Assembly: GCA_017538995.1 (NCBI GenBank)
Contig: JAFYHV010000139.1
Span: 1 to 41,229 of the forward strand
Direction: 5' to 3'
DNA from: Lachnospiraceae bacterium
GTDB taxonomy: Bacteria > Bacillota > Clostridia > Lachnospirales > Lachnospiraceae
DNA length: 41,229 nucleotides
Shown here: positions 33,997 through 41,229 of the stretch, piece after piece
Layout: each line of letters starts with the position of its first letter
How positions within the stretch are numbered: position 1 is the stretch's first letter
Notes under the pieces: model-generated
The model's database searches: none
Seen by the model: only the letters and a program-made list of their open reading frames with translations
Told to the model about the DNA's origin: nothing
Made by a program: the position numbers and the translations under genes

Positions 33997-34070
33997 AAAG
34001 GCGAAACTCCCGTTTTTAGCCTTCATTATTAAGATTTGTTTAAGATAAACATAAAATTTTTTAAAACCTA

Positions 34071-34138
34071 TTGACAAGGTGTTATACACTGTTATATAGT
34101 GTTTACTGTTATAAGGTGTTTATCGGCACTATAACAGT
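34071..34138 (+). promoter_or_regulatory. Promoter and operator array of the gntR-ABC operon
   Basis: TTGACA (34071-34076), a 16-bp spacer and TATATA (34093-34098) form a strong promoter. TGTTATA occurs directly at 34080, 34090 and 34107 and inverted at 34130-34136. ACACT-N7-AGTGT (34086-34102) spans the -10 box, and ACTGTTATA (34105-34113) pairs with TATAACAGT (34130-34138) downstream of it. YtrA-type GntR regulators bind such palindromes at their own promoters, so self-repression by the product of the next gene is likely. Confidence 0.7.
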
Positions 34139-34194
34139 TGAACGTTTTTTTATGAGGCAGCATTTTACGGAGTAAAACCCGACGGGGAGCAAAC

Positions 34195-34575
34195 ATGAAG
34201 ATAATCATCAACAATTCTTCAATGGTACCAATTTATACGCAGATTATTCAGCAGATAAAAGCGCAGATTGCATCTGACGTGCTGCATGAAAATGATCCGC
34301 TTCCTTCAGTGAGGTCTTTGTCAAAGGATCTTAACATCAGCGCACTTACCGTCAAAAAAGCTTATGACGAGCTTGAGGCGCTGGGTTTTGTTGTGACCGT
34401 ACACGGCAAGGGTACATACATATCCGGCAATAATTCGGAGTACATAAAAGAAAATCAGATAAAAGAAGTAGAGAACGGGTTAAAAGATTCCATAGAAAAA
34501 GCAGAACGTTATTCAATCTCCAAAGAAGATGTCAAGGAAATGTTTGACATGCTTTTGGACGAAACGGAGGCTTAA
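34195..34575 (+). CDS. GntR-family (YtrA-type) transcriptional regulator
   Basis: This 126-residue repressor has the GntR winged helix-turn-helix in residues 1-75 (YTQIIQQIKAQIASDVL, LPSVRSLSKDLNISALTVKKAYDELEALGFV, GKGTYIS). The tail after it is short (about 50 residues), typical of the YtrA subfamily that lacks a large ligand domain and controls ABC transporter operons. GGGGAG precedes ATG 34195. The stop codon directly abuts the ATP-binding protein gene, so they form an operon, and the repeats upstream are its probable binding sites. Cell-wall antibiotics induce several relatives; the inducer here is unknown. Confidence 0.92.
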   Translation: MKIIINNSSMVPIYTQIIQQIKAQIASDVLHENDPLPSVRSLSKDLNISALTVKKAYDELEALGFVVTVHGKGTYISGNNSEYIKENQIKEVENGLKDSIEKAERYSISKEDVKEMFDMLLDETEA

Positions 34576-35427
34576 ATGCTTGAAGTAAAAAATGTTGTAA
34601 AGAAATATAAAAATTTCACATTAAACGTTTCGATGGAATTAAAGCCCGGAATGATAACGGGTCTCGTCGGTGCCAACGGAGCAGGTAAAAGTACCACTTT
34701 CAAAATAATGCTCGGACTGGTCAATCCCGACGGCGGAGAAGTCCTTATAAACGGAATGAGTGTTAAGGCTTATAAAAACTCCGGCAAAGAGGACATAGGC
34801 TGCGTGCTTGCAGACTCCTTCTTTCCCGACATTCTTAAAATAAAAGAACTTAAATCCATTTTAAAAGCTTCGTACAAAAGTTTTGACGAAGAGTATTTCG
34901 TAAAAAAATGCGAAGAATACGAAATACCCATGGACAAGAAGATATCCGAACTTTCCGGCGGTATGAAAGCCAAAATAAGAGTTATTACGGCACTTTCGCA
35001 TGACAGCAAAATCTTAATTCTGGACGAGCCGACCTCGGGACTTGATGTGGTTTCAAGAGAAGAAATACTTGCAGAACTTCGTGATTACATGGAAAAGGAC
35101 GAAGAGAGATCAATCGTTATCAGTTCCCATATCTCTTCCGATATCGAGAAAATCTGTGATGACATATACGTAATCAACAACGGCGAAATTGTTATTCACG
35201 ATGATACTGATACGCTGCTTTTTGAATATGCGGCATTAAAGATAAGTGATGAAAATTACGAGAGCCTGGATAAGCAGTATGTGATAGCCGTCAGAAAAGA
35301 ATCCTACGGATATGAGTGTCTTACGGATAAAAAAGATTATTATCTGGAGAACTTCCCCGATATGGTAATCGAAAAAATGAATCTGGATGAACTCATGCTG
35401 ATTCTCTATAAAGGAGAAAAACTATGA
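34576..35427 (+). CDS. ABC transporter ATP-binding protein
   Basis: This 283-residue ATPase energises the ABC-2 type permease encoded next. Walker A is GANGAGKST (about 34-42), the signature is LSGGM, Walker B is ILILDEPTSGLD and the switch histidine lies in ISSHISS. The C-terminal 70 residues form an extra domain. The gene starts immediately after the gntR stop codon and overlaps the permease gene by four bases (ATGA). GntR-controlled systems of this shape often export or sense peptides or lipids at the membrane. Confidence 0.92.
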   Translation: MLEVKNVVKKYKNFTLNVSMELKPGMITGLVGANGAGKSTTFKIMLGLVNPDGGEVLINGMSVKAYKNSGKEDIGCVLADSFFPDILKIKELKSILKASYKSFDEEYFVKKCEEYEIPMDKKISELSGGMKAKIRVITALSHDSKILILDEPTSGLDVVSREEILAELRDYMEKDEERSIVISSHISSDIEKICDDIYVINNGEIVIHDDTDTLLFEYAALKISDENYESLDKQYVIAVRKESYGYECLTDKKDYYLENFPDMVIEKMNLDELMLILYKGEKL

Positions 35428-36092
35428 AAGGTCTGTTTATCAAGGATTTAAAACTGGTATTTAAAAACAAATTCCTTCTCGTCCTGATGGTTTTGTTCTC
35501 CCTGGTAGGATTTGTCGGTATGGATGAGAACTTTATGATCGGCTATTTTACGCTTTTCTTTACGGGACTGGCAATCTCAACATCCGGATACGATGAGAGA
35601 AACAATACGATTGCTTATCTCTTAACAACGCCTGTTTCCAGAAGGGATTATGTTATAGAGAAATATATCTTCACGACGTGCTTTGGATTTATCGGATATG
35701 CGCTGAGTGTTGCGATTTCATTTATAGGCTGTCATTTTATACAGGGTAAACCGTATGATGTAACGGCACTTTCACTGGGATTGTTTATATTCTTAATCCC
35801 CGCACTGATGATTCCGATTAACATCAAATTCGGAACCACCAAAGGCCGTCTGATAACGCTTGCGATTTCCGGAATCATTGCATTTATAATCGGAGCTTTG
35901 GTTCCTCCGCTTTTAATGATTTCGAGCGTTACCGAGTTTACTTTTGACGAAGAAATGGCCATCACGGAATACGTGGTTGAAGTCGGACTTAAAACATATC
36001 TGATTGCGGGCGGTGTACTGCTTGCGATTTTAGGAGCATACTTTATTTCGTTTTTTATAAGTTTAAATATCATAAAAAAGAAAAATTATTAA
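35424..36092 (+). CDS. ABC-2 type transporter permease
   Basis: This 222-residue membrane protein has about six helices and begins with MKGLFIKDLKLVFKNK, typical of ABC-2 permeases. The cytoplasmic loop YDERNNTIAYLLTTPVSRRDYVIEKY (about 54-79) is the family's coupling-helix region with the T-P-V-S-R pattern. It overlaps the ATP-binding protein gene by four bases and forms a two-component transporter with it. The substrate is unknown. The next transport gene begins 22 bp later, so read-through into the MacAB-like system is likely. Confidence 0.85.
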   Translation: MKGLFIKDLKLVFKNKFLLVLMVLFSLVGFVGMDENFMIGYFTLFFTGLAISTSGYDERNNTIAYLLTTPVSRRDYVIEKYIFTTCFGFIGYALSVAISFIGCHFIQGKPYDVTALSLGLFIFLIPALMIPINIKFGTTKGRLITLAISGIIAFIIGALVPPLLMISSVTEFTFDEEMAITEYVVEVGLKTYLIAGGVLLAILGAYFISFFISLNIIKKKNY

Positions 36093-36113
36093 TCATTACA
36101 TAAAGGAGTTGAA

Positions 36114-37010
36114 ATGGCTTCATTAATTGAAATAAGGAATATGTGTAAGATTTACAATCCGGGCGAGAATGAGGTAAGAGCGCTCGATCACGTATCCCTT
36201 TCCATCGGCGAAAACGAATTTGTAGCCATCATCGGTCATTCCGGATCGGGAAAATCGACACTCATGAATATGCTAGGGTGTCTCGATGTTCCTACCAGCG
36301 GTATTTACCTCTTACACGGTTCGGATGTATCACTTTTAAGCGATGATGAGCTGTCGGATATCAGAAACCAGGAAATCGGCTTTATCTTCCAGGGCTTCAA
36401 CCTGATATCAAACCTTACAGCTTTTGAAAATGTGGAACTGCCTCTTATATACCGAGGAGTTTCAAAAAAAGAGCGAACCAATCTGGCAAAGGAAGCGCTT
36501 AGAAAAGTCGGACTTGAAAACAGAATGACTCACAAGCCTTCGGAAATGTCCGGCGGTCAGCAGCAGAGAGTTGCGATAGCACGTGCGATAGCACAGGCAC
36601 CGCCCGTAATACTTGCGGATGAGCCTACAGGTAACCTCGACTCACATTCGTCCCAGGAAATAATGAATATCTTAAAACAGCTTCACGCAGAGGGAAGAAC
36701 GGTCATAGTCATCACGCACGATAACGACATTGCGGCAAATGCAAAGCGAATCATTCATATCGAAGACGGACGCATCACCTCTGATTCTGCCAACGAAGGA
36801 AACTTAAGCAGAGATGACATCGACAAGGAAATCCGAAGCGGCCCTGTAGTGTATGATTCCGATACGGAAGAAGAAATTCCGAATGAAGAACCGACTGAAG
36901 CGGTAATTGAAGAACCGGCAGGAACGCAGGACGATTTTGATATAAAGATTACGGATGAAAATATAGATTTACATTTGATTGGAGAGAGACAGAATGAGCA
37001 GGAAGAATAA
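36114..37010 (+). CDS. MacB/LolD-type ABC transporter ATP-binding protein
   Basis: This 298-residue ATPase matches the MacB/LolD/FtsE-like class. Walker A is GHSGSGKST (about 41-49), the Q-loop is IFQGFNL, the signature MSGGQQQRVAIARA, Walker B VILADEPTGNLD and the switch is VITHD. After about residue 230 follows an acidic tail of about 65 residues (EEEIPNEEPTEAVIEEP) that relatives usually lack. AAGGAG lies before ATG 36114. It is the first gene of a four-gene export system and overlaps the adaptor gene by 17 bp. It should drive the MacB-like permeases encoded downstream. Confidence 0.92.
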   Translation: MASLIEIRNMCKIYNPGENEVRALDHVSLSIGENEFVAIIGHSGSGKSTLMNMLGCLDVPTSGIYLLHGSDVSLLSDDELSDIRNQEIGFIFQGFNLISNLTAFENVELPLIYRGVSKKERTNLAKEALRKVGLENRMTHKPSEMSGGQQQRVAIARAIAQAPPVILADEPTGNLDSHSSQEIMNILKQLHAEGRTVIVITHDNDIAANAKRIIHIEDGRITSDSANEGNLSRDDIDKEIRSGPVVYDSDTEEEIPNEEPTEAVIEEPAGTQDDFDIKITDENIDLHLIGERQNEQEE

Positions 37011-38649
37011 CCCACAATTATCACTCGACAGAGAAAATCTTGATGCACAGCTTGAGGCTGCTGCACAGAAAAGAAAGAAACAGAAAAGAAAAAAGGTTGT
37101 TGTCAGAATAATCATCATAGCTGTGATCATCGTGATTGTTCTTGCGATTGCAGGCATCATCATAGGTATTATGGCTTCCAAGAAAGCTATGGACAAGGTG
37201 GTTAATGTAACACATGCCGAAGATCAGGAAATCACGCAGGAAGTTAAATTAAGCGGAACCGTTCAGAGTGACAATGTTCAGCATTTCTATTCACCCACAG
37301 CCATCAAGGTTGAAAGCGTTGTTGAAATCGGAACATTCGTAAAGAAGGGCGATCCGATCGTAAAATTTGACAAGGAATCTTACGAACTTGCACTAAAGCA
37401 GCTTGAATTAACAGATAAGATTACCGAGAACAATTTCCAGAGTAATGTTGCAAGCAACAATACTATTTTAGGCAAACTCGGACAGGCTCAGGCAGATGTT
37501 GCAAAGTATCAGGCAGAAGTTAACGAAGCGCAGGCAGCGGTAGACAACTTCGGTGACAATGATTCCATCAATAAATTCAATAAAGATGTTCAGACACAGA
37601 TAGCACTTGAACAGGGCAATATCGCATACTGCGAAGCAGAAATCGAAAATCTCTGGGTAGCTTACAAGATTTCTACAGGCTATGACAAAATGAGTCAGGG
37701 AGAAGCTGAGCAGGCTGAAAAGAATTTCGAACAGCAGGCAGACGTAAAAGCTCTTCGTGAAAAAATCGCATACTCCAATACGGTTATCAAAAATGTCAGC
37801 GGTTTACTTTCCGGCCAGACCGAAAGTCTTGCCGAAGCAAAGCAGAAACTTGCGGAAGCGCAGTCAAAACTTGAAACGGCAAAGGCACAGGTTGAATCTT
37901 ACAAGGCATCTGCCGGAAACGATTACGACAGAGAGAACCTTCAGCTTCAGGGCGAACTTAACACACTTAAGTCCGGCAGCGAATACGAAGAACTTCAGAA
38001 ATATAAAGACGGCTGCCTTTTAGCTCCTTTTGACGGTATCGTTACTGCATCATATGTCAGCGAAGGTATGACCACCTCTCTTGCAGGTGCAGAAATTATC
38101 GAATTCTCAAGCATTGATGAAGTAAGCGTTGCAATCTCTGTCAGCAAGAGAGATATCGAAAAGATTAAAGAAGGCCAGTCCGTAAAAGTAACAATTCTTG
38201 ATAAGGATTACGAAGGCGAGATTTCAAGAATCGCACGTGTGGCTATTTCAGGCGGCGGTACAACAAGCGTTTCCGCAGTCATCAAGATTAAAAACCCCGA
38301 TGATGATATTTTCTTAGGAATCGAGGCTAAGAACGTTATTGTAACAGCGCATAAAGACAGCTGCTTAACACTTCCTTCAGAAGCTATCAACGTGGATGCC
38401 GACGGATTCTTCGTATACGTTGTTAACGATATGAGTATGGTTGAAAAGAAGAGAGTTGAAGTCGGTATTACTTCGGAAGACTGCACAGAAATTGTGGAAG
38501 GTATTACGGCAGACGATAAAGTTATATCCTATGTTACGGCAGTAGTTCAGGAAGGCGCCATTGTAGTACCCGTTGAAGGCGATGACATGACATCCCTTAT
38601 GGGCGGATTAGGCGGCGGTAATCTTGGAGTTACTGTTACAACCGAATAA
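36994..38649 (+). CDS. MacA-like membrane fusion / adaptor protein
   Basis: This 551-residue protein has a basic cytoplasmic start, one membrane helix (about 35-58) and an extracytoplasmic HlyD/MacA-type body. A lipoyl-like half (PTAIKVESVVEIGTFVKKGDPIVKFD), a long coiled-coil hairpin rich in Ala/Glu/Gln (about 125-320), the second lipoyl half (LLAPFDGIVTASYVSEG) and a beta-barrel with a C-terminal membrane-proximal domain follow. In Gram-positive bacteria such adaptors dock on MacB-type permeases. The start is ATG 36994 with GGAGAGAG upstream; a TTG at 36979 is less likely. It overlaps the ATPase gene. Confidence 0.9.
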   Translation: MSRKNNPQLSLDRENLDAQLEAAAQKRKKQKRKKVVVRIIIIAVIIVIVLAIAGIIIGIMASKKAMDKVVNVTHAEDQEITQEVKLSGTVQSDNVQHFYSPTAIKVESVVEIGTFVKKGDPIVKFDKESYELALKQLELTDKITENNFQSNVASNNTILGKLGQAQADVAKYQAEVNEAQAAVDNFGDNDSINKFNKDVQTQIALEQGNIAYCEAEIENLWVAYKISTGYDKMSQGEAEQAEKNFEQQADVKALREKIAYSNTVIKNVSGLLSGQTESLAEAKQKLAEAQSKLETAKAQVESYKASAGNDYDRENLQLQGELNTLKSGSEYEELQKYKDGCLLAPFDGIVTASYVSEGMTTSLAGAEIIEFSSIDEVSVAISVSKRDIEKIKEGQSVKVTILDKDYEGEISRIARVAISGGGTTSVSAVIKIKNPDDDIFLGIEAKNVIVTAHKDSCLTLPSEAINVDADGFFVYVVNDMSMVEKKRVEVGITSEDCTEIVEGITADDKVISYVTAVVQEGAIVVPVEGDDMTSLMGGLGGGNLGVTVTTE

Positions 38650-38673
38650 AAATATTAACTGACAGGAAAACAA

Positions 38674-39912
38674 ATGGGACAATTTTTAGAATACGTAAAA
38701 ATTGCATATAAGAGTATTACTTCCAATAAAGGCCGTACATTTTTAACCATGTTGGGAATCATTATAGGTATCTCTTCCGTCATAATGATTACGGGCTTAG
38801 GAAGCGGCGTAAAAAACGCGCTTGACGGTGCTCTCGGAGATCTTTTCAAAGGACAGACATATATTTATTCTCCCGGCGGTGCCGAATATATAACGGCGAA
38901 TGATATTGAATATATCAAAAATACCGTACCGGATCTTGCCGTATGTTCTCCCGAAGAATATATATACGGAAGCGCTACTTCGGTTAAGGGTGATTTTAAC
39001 GTTCAGTATTATATGGTAAATGAAACATATGAAAGATATGCCGTAGAGGGACTGCTCCACGGAAGATATTTTACCGAGGACGAATGTGAAAGAGGCGACA
39101 ATGTGGCTGTTATAAGCGAAGAGGGCGCCAAAGCATTTTTCGGAAGCACAGATGTGGTCGGACAGACGATTCTTGTGGATTTAGGTTATGATATTTTACT
39201 TGAATATCGTATCGTAGGTGTAAGAAAAGCCAAAGACTCACAGCTTATGAATATGGTTAATATGCTGGAAGGAAACGTGACTATTAAACTGGAAGTTCCT
39301 TATAAGCACTATGTTAATGCTACGGGAGAAACATGGCCTATAGACAACTTATATTCCATGCTGATTTCTTCTGACTCTCCCGACATAAATGAAACACTCA
39401 AACGTATCGTTAAGATACTTGAAGCAAGACATGATGTAAGAGGTGAAGAATGTTTTACGATTGATTCTTTTGACTCTTACATGGAAAAGATAAATCAGGT
39501 TATCGGATATATAACAATGTTTGTAGGATTTGTATCAGCGATATCCCTCCTGGTAGGCGGTATCGGCGTTATGAACATTATGCTTGTATCCGTTACGGAG
39601 AGAACCTCCGAAATAGGTATCAGAAAAGCGCTTGGCGCGAGAACGGGATCGATTATGACTCAGTTTCTGGCAGAAGCCGGAATGATTACGCTGGTTGGCG
39701 GTGTAATCGGAGTTATATTAGGCTACGGCGGCGCTGAAGCACTCTGTCTTTTAGTAGGTGCTATCGCAAAGATACCGGTACATATTTCGGTAAATATATT
39801 AGTTGCTCTGGGCGCAGCAATCTTTTCTGCGGGAGTCGGACTTTTCTTCGGAATATTCCCTGCTAAAAAGGCTGCAGAATTAAGCCCTATTGAAGCATTA
39901 AGACAGGAATAA
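38674..39912 (+). CDS. MacB-like ABC transporter permease 1
   Basis: This 412-residue permease begins with YKSITSNKGRTFLTMLGIIIGISSVIMI, the first helix of the MacB/FtsX fold. An extracytoplasmic MacB_PCD domain (about 45-275) and three C-terminal helices follow. VGGIGVMNIMLVSVTERTSEIGIRKALGARTG (about 292-323) is the strongly conserved coupling region and FPAKKAAELSPIEALR the family's end. GACAGGA lies before the ATG. It starts 24 bp after the adaptor gene and ends two bases before the second permease. Confidence 0.93.
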   Translation: MGQFLEYVKIAYKSITSNKGRTFLTMLGIIIGISSVIMITGLGSGVKNALDGALGDLFKGQTYIYSPGGAEYITANDIEYIKNTVPDLAVCSPEEYIYGSATSVKGDFNVQYYMVNETYERYAVEGLLHGRYFTEDECERGDNVAVISEEGAKAFFGSTDVVGQTILVDLGYDILLEYRIVGVRKAKDSQLMNMVNMLEGNVTIKLEVPYKHYVNATGETWPIDNLYSMLISSDSPDINETLKRIVKILEARHDVRGEECFTIDSFDSYMEKINQVIGYITMFVGFVSAISLLVGGIGVMNIMLVSVTERTSEIGIRKALGARTGSIMTQFLAEAGMITLVGGVIGVILGYGGAEALCLLVGAIAKIPVHISVNILVALGAAIFSAGVGLFFGIFPAKKAAELSPIEALRQE

Positions 39913-39914
39913 TA

Positions 39915-41156
39915 ATGGGCAAATTTATAGAATACTGCAAAATTGCATTTTTCAACATAAAATCGAATAAAGTCAGAGCCTTCTTAACAATGCTCGGAAT
40001 TATTATCGGTATATCTTCTGTGGTTGCAATCGTAAGCTTAGGAAGCGGATTCAAAAAAACCATCGATAAGGAACTCTCGAGTCTGGCCGGTAATACACTT
40101 GAAGTTTATTCCATAGGTGAAGTTGAATTCAATGATGAAGACCTGGAAGCTTTAATGGCAAAAGAAAAGCATATCCTGGGAATCACACCCGTAATACCGT
40201 TAACGGGCGAAGCATCATACAAGGATTTAAACTCATATTCCGCACAGATTAAAATGGGAAATGAACTCATGGATCAGGCTTCTAAATATGATCTTCTTTA
40301 TGGAAGATATTTTACAAAAGAAGAATTTGATCATATGGAAAAAGTCTGCATCATAGATAAAAGTTCTGCCAGAAAATTGTTCGGACACGAAGATGTTGTC
40401 GGAATGACGGTGGATCTCTTTTACGGAAGAAACAGAAGAGGCGGAACATTCAGAATTATCGGCGTAAGAGATGATAACTCTTCTCAGATGGCAGATTTAA
40501 TCATGGGTTCCGGAAGTGTTGAAACCAAATTTGAAGTTCCTTTTACATCATTCATCGATGCAATCGGTCTTTCCCAGTACGCAATCGGCTATTACGATCT
40601 CATAATCATTCTGGATGATGCGGACAATGCAAGCGATGTACTGGCTCATACCAAAGCAATTCTTGAAGCAAGATATGATATACGTGATCAGAACCAGATA
40701 GCAGTTATAGACTACAATGCTATCTTCTCGGTTATAAGTTCATCACTTATGATGGTTACGCTTTTAATTATGTTAGTTGCAGGAATATCGCTGTTCGTAG
40801 GCGGTATCGGCGTTATGAATATCATGCTTGTATCGGTTACAGAGCGTACAAGAGAAATCGGTATAAGAAAAGCGCTCGGTGCGAGAACGGGCTCCGTGCT
40901 CACACAGTTTCTGGTTGAGGCCGGATCGATATCCTTACTCGGCGGTGTAATAGGAATCATTTTAGGACTCGGCGGAGCAGAATTTATATGCTTCCTCATT
41001 TCCAACTTTACCACTTCAAAACTGGTGGCAGACTTTAACCCTTTCTTCATCATCGGTATTGCGCTTTTCTCTATGTCGATCGGTGTGTTCTTCGGAATCT
41101 ACCCTGCCAGAAAAGCGGCAAAGTTAAGTCCTATAGAAGCCCTTCGCAGAAGGTAA
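39915..41156 (+). CDS. MacB-like ABC transporter permease 2
   Basis: This 413-residue paralogue of the preceding permease has the same layout: FLTMLGIIIGISSVVAIVSL as first helix, an extracytoplasmic domain (about 45-275), VGGIGVMNIMLVSVTERTREIGIRKALGARTG and the end YPARKAAKLSPIEALR. The membrane parts are nearly identical to permease 1 while the external domains differ clearly, as expected for a duplicated pair forming a heterodimer. It starts two bases after the first permease's stop codon and closes the operon. Confidence 0.93.
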   Translation: MGKFIEYCKIAFFNIKSNKVRAFLTMLGIIIGISSVVAIVSLGSGFKKTIDKELSSLAGNTLEVYSIGEVEFNDEDLEALMAKEKHILGITPVIPLTGEASYKDLNSYSAQIKMGNELMDQASKYDLLYGRYFTKEEFDHMEKVCIIDKSSARKLFGHEDVVGMTVDLFYGRNRRGGTFRIIGVRDDNSSQMADLIMGSGSVETKFEVPFTSFIDAIGLSQYAIGYYDLIIILDDADNASDVLAHTKAILEARYDIRDQNQIAVIDYNAIFSVISSSLMMVTLLIMLVAGISLFVGGIGVMNIMLVSVTERTREIGIRKALGARTGSVLTQFLVEAGSISLLGGVIGIILGLGGAEFICFLISNFTTSKLVADFNPFFIIGIALFSMSIGVFFGIYPARKAAKLSPIEALRRR

Positions 41157-41187
41157 ACCTTTTGCTTTTTCATACATTCATCCCCTC

Positions 41188-41221
41188 AAAAACAGAGAGC
41201 CTCCCCTGCTCTCTGTTTTTT
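41188..41221 (+). terminator. Terminator of the MacAB-like operon
   Basis: AAAAACAGAGAGC (41188-41200), loop CTCCCCT and GCTCTCTGTTTTT (41208-41220) form a perfect 13-bp stem with a U tail, 31 bp after the last stop codon. Confidence 0.92.
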
Positions 41222-41229
41222 GTTCCAAA

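Overview
The window looks like a chromosomal segment of a Gram-positive anaerobe of the Clostridia, most like a Lachnospiraceae relative (Butyrivibrio/Roseburia type). The grounds are a moderately AT-rich base composition, AGGAGG-type ribosome binding sites, short U-tailed hairpin terminators, a desulfoferrodoxin, a meso-diaminopimelate type Mur ligase next to dapF, and protein families typical of that group. The genus is inference; no rRNA gene is present. No tRNA or CRISPR array was seen.

Region 1 (1-6517) is the right-hand part of an integrated mobile element, visibly more AT-rich than the rest. It holds the tail of a GNAT acetyltransferase, an AAA ATPase of the DUF4143 type, two arrays of exactly 11-bp phased repeats, a leader hairpin, a MobC-like relaxosome protein, an oriT-like palindromic stretch with no relaxase after it, a CHC2 zinc-finger primase-like protein, a VapE-type P-loop ATPase, an excisionase and a tyrosine integrase. 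Just after the integrase, positions 6467-6517 encode the C-terminal end of ribosomal protein S9 (KYGLKAARRAPQFSKR, stop) followed by a strong terminator. No complete rpsI is present, so the element probably sits in the 3' end of rpsI, this is the distal attachment site, and the intact rpsI lies left of the window.

Region 2 (6570-13950) is ordinary chromosome: a repeat-like intergenic stretch, an MFS transporter, a lipoprotein, a convergent thioredoxin-superoxide reductase pair for oxygen defence, and a putP - galactokinase-like kinase - voltage-gated K+ channel operon. Region 3 (13970-19740) is one long rightward gene run: a Cys/Met-type PLP enzyme, dapF, a MurE-family ligase, a membrane-anchored SGNH hydrolase and a polytopic membrane protein. 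It meets a leftward second SGNH-like protein that has lost catalytic residues.

Region 4 (20900-33940) is cell-envelope and glycopolymer related: a 1191-residue membrane-anchored GH25 muramidase with bacterial Ig-like domains and a very acidic cytoplasmic tail, a PseC-like sugar aminotransferase, rfbA and rfbC without rfbB or rfbD, two large glycosyltransferases whose tandem GT2 domains are degenerate in complementary halves, a small membrane protein, and a zinc-ribbon membrane protein translationally coupled to a tiny membrane protein.

Region 5 (34070-41229) holds two adjacent export systems: a GntR-controlled ABC-2 transporter with a dense operator array, then a MacAB-like system of ATPase, adaptor and two tandem MacB permeases, closed by a perfect 13-bp stem terminator at the window end.
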